Shown here: in pieces, positions 44,758 to 53,586 of the stretch
How the letters are laid out: every line of letters begins with the position of its first letter
Numbering within the stretch: position 1 is the stretch's first letter
From: Chryseobacterium taeanense
GTDB lineage: Bacteria; Bacteroidota; Bacteroidia; Flavobacteriales; Weeksellaceae
Assembly: GCF_900099685.1 (NCBI RefSeq)
Contig: NZ_FNDW01000014.1
Coordinates: 1-64,000 of the forward strand
Reading direction: 5' to 3'
DNA: 64,000 nt
Program-made: the position numbers and the translations under genes
Notes under the pieces: model-generated
What the model was told of the DNA's origin: nothing
What the model saw: only the letters and a program-made list of their open reading frames with translations
The model's database searches: none

Positions 44758-44789
44758 TTGTATTTATAGCATTCAAAATTATATATTTG
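44758..44789 (+). promoter_or_regulatory. Promoter of purD
   Basis: TTG (44758-44760), 21 bp, then TATATTTG (44782-44789), giving a leader of about 25 nt to the ATG at 44820. Confidence 0.6.
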
Positions 44790-44819
44790 TAAATTATAGA
44801 CTAGATAATTAAATAAAGT

Positions 44820-46058
44820 ATGAGAATATTAATCATAGGTGAAGGTGGAAGAGAATCTGCTTTGGCAGCAAAACTTCAGGATGATCCGAGAATTACGAAG
44901 ATGTTTTTCGCCAACGGAAACGCTACCACGGATGTAATAGGAAAAAATGTTCATTTATCAGAGATTAAAGAACTTAGAGATTTCGCAATCAAAGAAAAGA
45001 TTGATTTAACGATCGTTGGTCCCGAAGCGCCGCTTGTAGCTGGTTTGAAGGATGAATTTAAAAAACACGATCTTAAAGTATTTGGTCCCGCTCACAAAGT
45101 GGCAAGCCTCGAAGGAAGTAAGGCTTTCTCTAAAAAATTTATGCAGACCTATGATATCAAAACAGCAAAAGCTGAAGTATTTGAGTCATACAATGAGGCT
45201 AAAGAATATGTTCAGACACAGCAATATCCTTTAGTAATTAAAGCAAGCGGACTGGCTGGTGGAAAAGGTGTGGTGATCTGTGATACCTTGGAAGAAGCTG
45301 AAGCTACCATCCATGATTTCATGATCAGAAGAATCTTTGGAGATGCCGGAATCCGTTTAGTGATCGAAGAATATCTTGAAGGGTTTGAAGCATCCATCAT
45401 TGCTTTTTCAAACGGGGAAAAACTTTTCCCTTGTGTAGCTGCTAAAGACTATAAAAAAGCCGGAAACGGAGATACAGGACCTAACACCGGAGGTATGGGA
45501 TGCGTAGCTCCAAGCCCTGAATTTACGCAGGCACATTACGAAGACTTTGAGAAAAATATCATGCGGCCTACTCTTGATGGGCTTAAAGCAGAAGGCCTTG
45601 GGTTTAAAGGAATCATTTTCTTCGGATTAATGGTCACCAAAAACGGAACTTACCTTCTTGAATACAACATGAGATTCGGAGATCCTGAAACGCAGGTATT
45701 AATGGCCTTAATGGAAAACAATCTTCTTGATGTAATCCAGGATTGTATGGATGGAAAAGAGGTTGACCTTAAATTTAAGGATGAAAAAGCCGTTTGCTTG
45801 GTAATGTGTTCAGGAGGATATCCTAGAAATATCGAATTAGGTTTCGAGATTGTAGGAGAAGATAAATTAAAATACAGCAAACTTTTATACGCAGGAGCAA
45901 TAAGAAAAGGTGACAAAGTAGTTTCAAACGGAGGCAGAGTGCTGAACATCGTGGCTACCGGAGCAACTTACGAAGATGCCCGCAATAAAGTTTACGAAGA
46001 TGCAAGTCACGTACATTTCGATTACGGCTTCTACAGAGAAGACATCGGAAAGTTCTAA
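44820..46058 (+). CDS. purD: Phosphoribosylamine-glycine ligase
   Basis: A 412-residue ATP-grasp ligase, step 2 of purine synthesis (phosphoribosylamine plus glycine to GAR). It has the N-terminal MRILIIGEGGRESALAAKL, the ATP-grasp loop IKASGLAGGKGVVI near residue 140, and GDTGPNTGGMGCVAPSP and LEYNMRFGDPETQ for metal and nucleotide. GEGGRE is a slight variant of the usual GxGGREHA start: Ser stands where the His usually does. Own promoter at 44758. Confidence 0.96.
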   Translation: MRILIIGEGGRESALAAKLQDDPRITKMFFANGNATTDVIGKNVHLSEIKELRDFAIKEKIDLTIVGPEAPLVAGLKDEFKKHDLKVFGPAHKVASLEGSKAFSKKFMQTYDIKTAKAEVFESYNEAKEYVQTQQYPLVIKASGLAGGKGVVICDTLEEAEATIHDFMIRRIFGDAGIRLVIEEYLEGFEASIIAFSNGEKLFPCVAAKDYKKAGNGDTGPNTGGMGCVAPSPEFTQAHYEDFEKNIMRPTLDGLKAEGLGFKGIIFFGLMVTKNGTYLLEYNMRFGDPETQVLMALMENNLLDVIQDCMDGKEVDLKFKDEKAVCLVMCSGGYPRNIELGFEIVGEDKLKYSKLLYAGAIRKGDKVVSNGGRVLNIVATGATYEDARNKVYEDASHVHFDYGFYREDIGKF

Positions 46059-46124
46059 CATAAATCACGAAAAAAGATTTGGAGAAATCCAGGTCTTTTT
46101 TTGTAAAGAATTTAATAGCAGTAA

Positions 46125-46186
46125 GCTTTAAGCTATAGGCGATAAGCTTTACAAATGCCTACTGCTTTCAGCCTATAGCCTAAAGC
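46125..46186. repeat. 62-bp long hairpin between purD and guaA
   Basis: Two 23-nt arms, GCTTTAAGCTATAGGCGATAA.. and its inverted copy ending GCCTATAGCCTAAAGC, flank a 16-nt loop. The right arm stops 17 bp before the guaA ATG, so it would form in any purD-guaA read-through transcript. Confidence 0.75.
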
Positions 46187-46203
46187 ATTAACAATTATAA
46201 AAA

Positions 46204-47733
46204 ATGAACAACGGGATTATCATATTAGATTTCGGATCACAGTACAACCAGCTTATCGGAAGAAGAATCCGTGAGATGGGTGTGTATTCTGAAATTTTAC
46301 CTTTCAATACACCATTAGAAACCATCTTAGAAAAACAGCCAAAAGGAATTATCCTTTCCGGCGGACCAAGCTCTGTCAATGCAGAAAATGCTCACCTGGT
46401 GCAAAAGGAATTATACGAGCAGGGGATTCCCGTATTAGGAATCTGCTACGGAATGCAGCTTACAGCGCATCTTTTAGGCGGAAAAGTTCATAAAGGTGTA
46501 AAAGGGGAGTACGGAAAAGCGCACCTGGAAATCGTAAAAGAATCTTCTTTGCTAAAAGGCGTAACCAATAATTCTATCGTTTGGATGAGCCACTTTGATG
46601 AAGTTGGACAATTGCCTCCAGGATTTGAATTAAATGCTCAGTCGGGTGTCGTGGCCTCCATGGCAAATGAAGATAAAAAAATATATTGCGTGCAGTTCCA
46701 TCCCGAAGTTTCTCACACCGAAGAAGGTGGGAAAATGTTGGAGAATTTCGTGTTCGGAATCTGTAATGCAGAAAAAAACTGGAAACTGACGAACTATATC
46801 GATAAAACAGTTGCAGAAATCCGTGAAAGAGTAGGAGATCAGAAAGTGATTCTTGGACTTTCCGGAGGCGTAGATTCTTCCGTTGCAGCGGTATTGATTC
46901 ACAGAGCAATCGGCGATCAGCTGACTTGTATCTTCGTTGATACAGGGCTTTTAAGAAAAGACGAAGGTAAAAAAGTGATGGATAATTATGGAGAACATTT
47001 CCATATGAACATCAAACTGGTAGATGCTTCCGAAAGATTTTTATCAAAACTGGCTGGAGTTGATGATCCTGAAGCCAAAAGAAAGATCATCGGAAACGAA
47101 TTCATTCATGTTTTTGATGAAGAATCTCATAAAATTGAAGGAGCTAAATTCTTAGCTCAGGGAACAATTTATCCCGATGTGATTGAAAGCCAGTCAGTGA
47201 ACGGACCTTCTGCCGTAATCAAATCTCACCACAACGTTGGCGGGCTTCCGGAAGAAATGGAGTTTGAATTGCTGGAGCCTTTAAGAGAATTATTTAAAGA
47301 TGAAGTAAGAAAAGTAGGTGAAGAATTGGGAATTCCTCATCATTTGGTACACAGGCATCCTTTCCCTGGTCCTGGCTTGGGAATCAGAGTATTAGGAGCG
47401 GTAGATGCGGAGAAAGTAAGAATCCTTCAGGAAGCAGATGATATTTTCATTGAAGAATTGTATAAAAACGATTTGTACGAAAAAGTTTCTCAGGCATTCG
47501 TTGTGCTTCTTCCAGTAAAATCGGTAGGGGTAATGGGCGATGAGAGAACGTACGAATACACAGCCGTAGTTCGTTCCGCCAATACCATAGACTTTATGAC
47601 AGCAACGTGGAGCAGACTTCCTTACGAGTTCTTAGATACCGTTTCAAGCAGAATCATCAACGAAGTAAGAGGAATCAACAGAGTAGCGTATGATATTTCA
47701 AGCAAACCCCCTGCAACCATTGAGTGGGAATAA
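46204..47733 (+). CDS. guaA: GMP synthase (glutamine-hydrolysing)
   Basis: A 509-residue enzyme converting XMP to GMP. The glutaminase domain (1-~190) has the nucleophile in [15 protein letters not shown] (near Cys82) and the His-Glu pair in [11 protein letters not shown]. The ATP-pyrophosphatase P-loop is [13 protein letters not shown] near residue 220, and the C-terminal dimerisation domain has [16 protein letters not shown] and ends in PATIEWE. Normal length. It closes the purine series and is followed by a terminator. Confidence 0.97.
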   Translation: MNNGIIILDFGSQYNQLIGRRIREMGVYSEILPFNTPLETILEKQPKGIILSGGPSSVNAENAHLVQKELYEQGIPVLGICYGMQLTAHLLGGKVHKGVKGEYGKAHLEIVKESSLLKGVTNNSIVWMSHFDEVGQLPPGFELNAQSGVVASMANEDKKIYCVQFHPEVSHTEEGGKMLENFVFGICNAEKNWKLTNYIDKTVAEIRERVGDQKVILGLSGGVDSSVAAVLIHRAIGDQLTCIFVDTGLLRKDEGKKVMDNYGEHFHMNIKLVDASERFLSKLAGVDDPEAKRKIIGNEFIHVFDEESHKIEGAKFLAQGTIYPDVIESQSVNGPSAVIKSHHNVGGLPEEMEFELLEPLRELFKDEVRKVGEELGIPHHLVHRHPFPGPGLGIRVLGAVDAEKVRILQEADDIFIEELYKNDLYEKVSQAFVVLLPVKSVGVMGDERTYEYTAVVRSANTIDFMTATWSRLPYEFLDTVSSRIINEVRGINRVAYDISSKPPATIEWE

Positions 47734-47759
47734 TTTTTGACTTGAATTTTAGATATACA

Positions 47760-47787
47760 TCCTGCCTTCGGGCGGGATTTTTTGTTT
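47760..47787 (+). terminator. Terminator after guaA
   Basis: TCCTGCC-TTCG-GGCGGGA stem followed by TTTTTTG. The UUCG tetraloop makes it very stable. Confidence 0.9.
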
Positions 47788-47821
47788 GAAATTTTATCTA
47801 AATATTTATCAGCAATACTTA

Positions 47822-47953
47822 TTAAGATTTCTTATTTTTCTTTTTTTTGTTATAATATTCAGATTCTTTATCCCTATATTTAACCTGATTGCCTATCATA
47901 AATGGCATAATGATAAACACTATAATCAATAATACTATTACTTTAAACCACAT
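47822..47953 (-). CDS. 43-residue small membrane protein
   Basis: An ATG at 47951-47953 opens a 43-codon frame. Residues 2-20 are one hydrophobic helix (WFKVIVLLIIVFIIMPFMI), followed by a basic, Lys-rich tail ending KKKKNKKS. This single-pass, positively tailed layout is typical of real bacterial microproteins. No clear TAnnTTTG box precedes it, and it converges on guaA. Function unknown. Confidence 0.55.
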   Translation of the reverse strand: MWFKVIVLLIIVFIIMPFMIGNQVKYRDKESEYYNKKKKNKKS

Positions 47954-48158
47954 AATTAATTTATAAAGTAAAAATAATCATTAAGCCGATATATCTGTAT
48001 CAAAAATTACTATAATTTTCGGTTAAAGTTCTCAATCTTATTCCTTGCCTTAAAAGTCAAGTTTAAAGTCAGACGCTATTGATTTGTATGACAACGATGG
48101 AAGAAATAAGTTTATCAATTCATCCATTATAATTATTTGAATTGTTTATCAGTCCAGG

Positions 48159-48700
48159 CAATTTTGATAACTTCAGTTTAATATTCACGCCGTTATTGAA
48201 TATTTTAGTAACATCGGTTTAAATATTAGTAAGGTTATTTTAGATGTTAGCACCGTTGGATTAGATATTCGTAATGTAAGTTTAGATATTAGCAATGTCA
48301 TTGTATATTTTAGCAATGTGGCTTTATAAATTCTCATTGTTGACTTAGATATTAACACTGTTGATTTAAATATTAGCAATGTCATTTTAAATATTGGCAA
48401 TGTAGATTTGGATATTAGCAATGTAATTTTAAATATTAACATCGTTGGTTTAAATATTATTAACTTCGATTTAGATATTAATAACTTTGATTTAAATACT
48501 CACAACTTCGATGTAGATATTAGGAACTTCGATTTAAATATGAGTAACTTCATTTAAAAAGCTTGTGACTTCAATGTAGATGTTAGCGACTATGATTTAA
48601 ATATTTACAACTTCAATGTAGATATTAGCAACTTCGATTTAAATATTCACAACTTCGACTTAAATATGAGCGACTTCATTTAAGATATTCGCAACTTTAG
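48159..48700. repeat. ~26-copy tandem array with 21-bp period
   Basis: Units follow a consensus close to GATATTAGCAACTTCGATTTA and keep register over 540 bp with few one- or two-base slips. Left-hand copies favour AATGTCATTTTA, right-hand ones AACTTCGATTTA, so there is a gradient. The plus frame reads (N/D)I-x-N-(V/F)-x-L heptads but has stops near 48330 and 48555 and no good start; the 85-codon minus frame is a by-product. The gap 47954-48820 holds nothing else recognised. Confidence 0.9.
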
Positions 48701-48820
48701 AAAAAAAAATAGTAAAACAATTTTAAACAGCTATAATAGAATTTATAAATTGGAATGAAAAATGCTTAGGTACCTCAAAAAGTCTGAGATTTTCCCTAAA
48801 TTTAAATAAAATTACATCAA

Positions 48821-50320
48821 ATGCAAATAGAAACAAGACCATTAACCGTGCAGGATTACGATGAATTAGTCGTTACCATGAAGAGGGCTTATCCTCAAAT
48901 GTCAGAATATGTGTGGTCTAAAAAAAGCATCGAAAAACTTACGCGGATATTTCCTAAAGGTCAGATCTGCATTACGGTAGATGGTAAGTTAGCTGCAGTA
49001 GCGCTTTCCATTATTGTTGATTATGATGAGTTTGGGGACGATCATACCTATAGTGATATCACGGGCAATTATACATTTAATACCCATATTTCCACAGGAA
49101 ACGTTTTGTACGGAATTGAAGTATTTGTTGATCCTGAATTTCGTGAACTTCGCCTCGGAAGAAGATTATACGATGCCCGCAAAGAACTTTGCGAGTTGTT
49201 GAATTTAAGATCTATCATTTTAGGAGGAAGAATTCCGAACTACCATAAGCATAGTGAACTTTCACCGAGAGAATATATCCGCAGAGTACGCGATAAGGAG
49301 ATTTATGATCCTGTTTTATCATTTCAGCTTTCCAATAATTTTCTGCCGATCAGAGTTCTTAAAAAATATCTTCCCGAAGATGAGTCTTCCAGGGAGAATG
49401 CAGTCTTGTTGCAATGGAATAACATCTATTACAGCAAAAAGCCCAACACAATGCAGGACAGTATTATCCGTCTCGGACTTGTACAATGGCAGATGAGACA
49501 TTTTAAAGACATCGATGCATTCTACGAACAGGTCGAATTTTTTGTTGATGTGATGGGCGATTATAAAGCAGATTTCGTATTGTTCCCGGAACTTTTCAAT
49601 ACGCCTTTATTAGCTCCTTTCAACAAGCTTTCAGAAAGAGACAGCATGATTGAGCTTGCCAAACTAACTGAAGAAATTAAAATGAAAATCTCCGATCTGG
49701 CGATCAGTTACAATGTCAATATCATTTCCGGAAGTATGCCGGTTTTTGAAAATAATGATCTGTATAATGTAAGTTACCTGCTTCATAGAGACGGAAGAGT
49801 CGATGAATACCGTAAAATTCACATCACGCCAAATGAGAAAAAATATTATGGCATGAAAGGAGGAAATGAGATTCGTGTTTTTGATACCGACTGCGGGAAA
49901 ATAGGCTTAGTCATTTGCTATGATGTCGAGTTCCCTGAGCTTCCGAGAATTTTGGCAGATCAGGGGATGAAGATTCTTTTTGTTCCTTACCTTACCGATA
50001 CGCAGAATGCCTACATGAGAGTACGTCACTGCGCTGCGGCCAGAGCTATAGAAAATGAATGCTATGTGGCTATAGCAGGTTGCGTAGGTAATCTACCAGG
50101 CGTTAATAATATGGATATTCAGTTTGGTCAGGCGGCAGTTTTCACACCATCCGATTTTGCTTTTCCGTCAAATGCTGTCAAAGGAGAAGCAACACCCAAT
50201 ACCGAAATGACCCTGATTGTTGATGTCGATCTGAACTTACTCAAAGACCTTCATCATCATGGCTCAGTTCAGGTCATGAAAGACCGCAGAAAAGATCTTT
50301 ACGAAACATATTTGAAGTAA
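48821..50320 (+). CDS. GNAT acetyltransferase-nitrilase fusion protein
   Basis: A 499-residue two-domain protein. Residues 1-~205 are a GNAT fold (YGIEVFVDPEFRELRLGRRLYDARKELCELL contains the acetyl-CoA loop). Residues ~212-499 are a carbon-nitrogen hydrolase with the Glu-Lys-Cys triad in LFPELFN, YRKIHITPNEKKYYG and VICYDVEFPELPR. The fusion is known in many bacteria; its amide substrate is not established. Coupling of N-acetylation to amide hydrolysis is plausible. Terminator follows. Confidence 0.93.
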   Translation: MQIETRPLTVQDYDELVVTMKRAYPQMSEYVWSKKSIEKLTRIFPKGQICITVDGKLAAVALSIIVDYDEFGDDHTYSDITGNYTFNTHISTGNVLYGIEVFVDPEFRELRLGRRLYDARKELCELLNLRSIILGGRIPNYHKHSELSPREYIRRVRDKEIYDPVLSFQLSNNFLPIRVLKKYLPEDESSRENAVLLQWNNIYYSKKPNTMQDSIIRLGLVQWQMRHFKDIDAFYEQVEFFVDVMGDYKADFVLFPELFNTPLLAPFNKLSERDSMIELAKLTEEIKMKISDLAISYNVNIISGSMPVFENNDLYNVSYLLHRDGRVDEYRKIHITPNEKKYYGMKGGNEIRVFDTDCGKIGLVICYDVEFPELPRILADQGMKILFVPYLTDTQNAYMRVRHCAAARAIENECYVAIAGCVGNLPGVNNMDIQFGQAAVFTPSDFAFPSNAVKGEATPNTEMTLIVDVDLNLLKDLHHHGSVQVMKDRRKDLYETYLK

Positions 50321-50341
50321 ATCAGTAAAATACTAAATGTA

Positions 50342-50372
50342 GCCTCTCTTTTTCGGGAGGTTTTTTATTTTC
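50342..50372 (+). terminator. Terminator after the GNAT-nitrilase gene
   Basis: CCTCTC-TTTTTC-GGGAGG (one wobble) followed by TTTTTTATTTT. Confidence 0.8.
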
Positions 50373-50588
50373 CGAATCTTAAAGTTTTTAGGGTAAAGAT
50401 ATTGTCTGATGTAAGGTTAATTCTTTTTTTCGCTAAATGCTGTATAAATCTGACAGTTAATTATATTCATTTTTTTGGTATGTATTTTTAAATAATTTAT
50501 TCTAAATAAAAAGCTCAATTAAATTGATAAAACATTGTAAGTGAAGCCTTTTTATCGTTGATATTTAAATATCAATATTTTAAACATA

Positions 50589-50619
50589 TTGCATTATTGT
50601 TACAATTTGACTAAATTTG
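50589..50619 (+). promoter_or_regulatory. Promoter in the gap before the HTH pair
   Basis: TTG (50589-50591), 20 bp, then TAAATTTG (50612-50619). It lies 370 bp before the first HTH gene; a 23-codon mini-ORF (50694-50765) lies in between and is not supported by other evidence. Confidence 0.5.
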
Positions 50620-50707
50620 TACAATAGCAGTTTGATTACAACTGATATTGACCAAATCATAACCTGAGAAACTCATTAAATATTATAATAAGTATGAAAA
50701 AAATAGA

Positions 50708-50971
50708 TTACAGATCCCTTATAAGAGATAAAAGTTTGTATTGCTTTGGAGTTGTATTTTTCTGACGAAATAAATGTCTGCGAAATAGTGCTGCAATTTT
50801 TATCTTAACCCCTAAACATACCGTTAATCGTTTGAGATAAAAAGCTTTTTCCTCAATTAATATTTCCCTTGCTAAAAAAATATTTTCATCATTATTTATA
50901 AAACATGAAAATAATTTAAAATTTATAAATATCACTGAGATTAATAAATAAAGTAACCTATATAAGTACAT
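50708..50971 (-). pseudogene. Possible remnant with AraC-like HTH tail
   Basis: An 85-codon minus-strand frame. Its C-terminal part, CLGVKIKIAALFRRHLF then RQKNTTPKQYKLL, resembles the last helix of AraC proteins (LGF...F..FF+...TP.QY+) but with a two-residue misfit. The N-terminal part is hydrophobic and not AraC-like. It may be a decayed regulator fragment or chance; the opposite strand carries a promoter. Confidence 0.25.
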
Positions 50972-50988
50972 ACGTAATATAAACAGAG

Positions 50989-51426
50989 ATGAAATTTGAC
51001 TATAAAGAAATACATATCGGAAGTATCATACAGACTCGTGTAGAAGATACCTCAACAGATTTAGAGAGAATTTGCAAATTCATGAAATCTACAAAAAAAC
51101 AGGTTAGTGACATGTATGCATCTAAAAGTCTTGATACAGATGTTCTGATGAGATGGAGCAAGCTTCTCGAATATGACTTTTTCAGGATATATTCCCAACA
51201 TCTTATTCTATACTCACCTCCGTCAAAAGTAGATAAAAAGGACGAAAAGAAATCTATGCTTCCGAACTTCCGCAAGAGCATCTATACCCGTGAGGTTATT
51301 GATTTTATTGTTGAGCTCATAGAAACTCAGGAAAAGACGATGCCTCAGATCGTTAAGGAGTACAGAATTCCGAAATCTACTCTGCATCGATGGACTAAAA
51401 AATATGGTAATCTTAATAATAATTAA
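50989..51426 (+). CDS. Small HTH DNA-binding protein, transposase-orfA-like
   Basis: A 145-residue basic protein. The N-terminal part (FDYKEIHIGSIIQTRVEDTSTDLERICKFMK) looks like a degenerate XRE-type unit. The C-terminal ~55 residues, YTREVIDFIVELIETQEKT then KEYRIPKSTLHRWTKKYG, form an HTH like that of IS-element orfA proteins. I recall related proteins recurring in Chryseobacterium and Elizabethkingia. It is followed 2 bp later by a second HTH gene. No transposase catalytic gene or terminal repeats adjoin. Confidence 0.75.
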   Translation: MKFDYKEIHIGSIIQTRVEDTSTDLERICKFMKSTKKQVSDMYASKSLDTDVLMRWSKLLEYDFFRIYSQHLILYSPPSKVDKKDEKKSMLPNFRKSIYTREVIDFIVELIETQEKTMPQIVKEYRIPKSTLHRWTKKYGNLNNN

Positions 51427-51428
51427 TT

Positions 51429-51761
51429 ATGAAAAAGAATACTTCACAACCAGACTTCAGAAAAATTTATACTGATATTCTTCAAAAGAAATTTCCTGAA
51501 AAAAAGAAAGATTGTGAAAAGCTTTTAAATAAAAAAGTGTTTACGGAACTGGATGTTATTGCAATTAATAATATCATATTTCCTCCCTCCTCAAAAGATA
51601 CCACAAGATCTAATCAACAGCACAGATCTTACAGTAAATCTACAATTATTAAAATCCTGGAATTCCAGAAACAGCATGGTCTGAATAATACCAAACTTGC
51701 TCTACATTACAAGTTGAGCCGTAATACGGTTTCAAAATGGAAAAAACTCTTTGTCGTATAA
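51429..51761 (+). CDS. Second small HTH protein paired with the previous one
   Basis: A 110-residue basic protein. Its C-terminal part STIIKILEFQKQHGLNNTKLALHY then KLSRNTVSKWKKLF is a homeodomain-like HTH of the type seen in transposase orfA and sigma-like regulators. The N-terminal half is Lys-rich and helical. The 2-bp gap to the upstream HTH gene means translational coupling, so they probably act together. Not recognised beyond this. Confidence 0.75.
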   Translation: MKKNTSQPDFRKIYTDILQKKFPEKKKDCEKLLNKKVFTELDVIAINNIIFPPSSKDTTRSNQQHRSYSKSTIIKILEFQKQHGLNNTKLALHYKLSRNTVSKWKKLFVV

Positions 51762-51827
51762 ATCTGCTATTAATTAGGAATGCTTTTTGAAATAGTTGTG
51801 GCTTGTTTTTTTGTATTTTTATAAATT

Positions 51828-53477
51828 ATGTTTGACAAGCAACAAAGAAAATTTAAAAGGTCTGCCAAATTGATTTCCGTATTGAGTAAATACGGCTTCA
51901 AAGATCTTCTGGCAAGAATGAATGTCGGAAATAAGCAGGTTGAAATCTCTGCGAATCCTGAAGAAATTATATCCAAAGGTACGGTTTATGAAAGAATAAG
52001 GTTGGCTTTGGAAGAACTGGGGCCAACTTTTGTGAAACTTGGTCAGACTTTCAGCAACCGGGAAGATCTTCTTCCGCCGGAATTGATTCAGGAACTGCAA
52101 AAACTTCAGGACAAGGTGGAGAAAGTAGAAATGGACGTTGCCGAAATCCTTGAGAACGAATTTAATATTATAGCAGACGAACATTTTTCGGATATACAAA
52201 ACGAGCCTCTGGCTACGGCATCCATTGCGCAAGTTTACAAAGCAACAATGTCAGATGGCGCAGAGGTTATCCTGAAAATTAAAAAACCTGATGTACAAGC
52301 GGTTATTGAAGATGATTTGCTACTGCTAAAAGATATTGAAAAACTCATCTCATCCTATTCTGAAATAGGAGATAAGCTGAATCTGAAGCAGGCCATTTCA
52401 ACCTTTGAAAAATCATTACTTGAAGAGGTTTCCTTAATCAATGAAAAGGAAAATATTCTACAGTTCAGGAGAAATTTTAAAAACTCAAGAGAAAGCTACG
52501 TTCCTGCAGTATATGAAGAATTCTCCAACAATAATATACTCTGCATGGAGTTTATTGATGGTATAAAAGTAACAGATAAAGTAACCCTTTTAGCCAATTC
52601 TATCGATCCTGTAACAGTATCCGAAACCGGTCTTAGACTGTTTGTCTCGCAAATCCTGGATTACGGCTTTTTTCACGCAGATCCTCACGCCGGGAATATT
52701 TTAGTCAAAAAAGACGGGAAAATTGTTTTCATAGACTTTGGCGCAGTGGGTAAAATTCCTCCGAATGATAAAGAAATTCTTGAAAATCTTATCGTAAGCT
52801 TTGTTGCTAAAAATCCGCATAAAATTGTACGCTACCTAAAGAAAATGGCAGTCAGTTATCAGATTCCTGATGAAAGAAGATTTGAAGGCGATGTAGAAGA
52901 TATTCTGGATTTTGTTCACAGTACCTCACTGAAAGAAATCGATCCTCATGCCGTAATGAACAAAATGAAAGATGTTCTGAAGGATAACCGTCTTTATATG
53001 CCCGATTATTTTTATCTTTTATTTAAAGGAATAGGTTTGATCGAAGGAGTCGGAAGAACCATCAATCCGGATCTGGATATTGTGAAAAGTTTACATCCCT
53101 ACACCAAAAAAATATTTGCAAGAAAAATAAGTCCGCAAAATATTTTTAAGACAGGAATGGATAAACTGATGAATTTTACAGATAATGTAGATGAAATTCC
53201 CAAAGAATTACGTTCTGTTTTACAAAAGTTAGATGAAAATAAATTCACGGTTTCCAGCGAAATTAAAAATATTGAAAAGACCAATCAATTAATAAAATCA
53301 AGCATTGTCAATCTGATTCTGGCTATGATTCTAGGAGCAAATATCATTGCAACGGCCATTGTTTTCGCTTCAGAATCCGGACCAAGAATAGGAGAGATGT
53401 CTTTGATAGCTGTACTTGGATTTATTTTTTCAATTTTATTGGTTGTCATTATTTTGTTAAGGATTACAAGAAAATAA
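51828..53477 (+). CDS. AarF/UbiB (ABC1/ADCK) family kinase-like protein
   Basis: A 549-residue atypical kinase-like protein. It shows the family motif LGPTFVKLGQTFSNREDLLP (the KxGQ region, ~68), the Ala-rich loop ATASIAQVYKA in place of a Gly-rich loop, the catalytic segment FHADPHAGNILV near 284, and IDFGAVGKI for metal binding. Two C-terminal transmembrane helices (~490-545) anchor it. UbiB-type proteins support quinone synthesis or lipid homeostasis; Bacteroidota use menaquinone, so the exact role is open. Confidence 0.93.
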   Translation: MFDKQQRKFKRSAKLISVLSKYGFKDLLARMNVGNKQVEISANPEEIISKGTVYERIRLALEELGPTFVKLGQTFSNREDLLPPELIQELQKLQDKVEKVEMDVAEILENEFNIIADEHFSDIQNEPLATASIAQVYKATMSDGAEVILKIKKPDVQAVIEDDLLLLKDIEKLISSYSEIGDKLNLKQAISTFEKSLLEEVSLINEKENILQFRRNFKNSRESYVPAVYEEFSNNNILCMEFIDGIKVTDKVTLLANSIDPVTVSETGLRLFVSQILDYGFFHADPHAGNILVKKDGKIVFIDFGAVGKIPPNDKEILENLIVSFVAKNPHKIVRYLKKMAVSYQIPDERRFEGDVEDILDFVHSTSLKEIDPHAVMNKMKDVLKDNRLYMPDYFYLLFKGIGLIEGVGRTINPDLDIVKSLHPYTKKIFARKISPQNIFKTGMDKLMNFTDNVDEIPKELRSVLQKLDENKFTVSSEIKNIEKTNQLIKSSIVNLILAMILGANIIATAIVFASESGPRIGEMSLIAVLGFIFSILLVVIILLRITRK

Positions 53478-53574
53478 TTGTTAGGGATGTTTCGATAAGT
53501 TCAGCATAACATTTCTAAAAACTTCCATCATCCATCTTCAAAGCTTCCCGCTAAAGTTTAAAAAATTAATTACC

Positions 53575-53582
53575 TATCTTTG
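53575..53582 (+). promoter_or_regulatory. -7 box directly before the helicase ATG
   Basis: TATCTTTG ends 4 nt before the ATG at 53587, predicting a leaderless transcript. No clear -33 TTTG. The gap before it contains TTCATCATCCATC-type repetitive filler. Confidence 0.55.
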
Positions 53583-53586
53583 CAAA

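Noticed and set aside
48185..48442. 85-codon minus-strand ORF with LLISKST heptads
   Set aside because: It arises from the 21-bp period; the array continues with stops outside this stretch.
48159..48700. CRISPR array
   Set aside because: Units are contiguous without unique spacers and no cas genes are present.
50694..50765. 23-codon ORF downstream of the 50589 promoter
   Set aside because: No conserved feature, and the codons are unremarkable; kept only as a note in the promoter entry.
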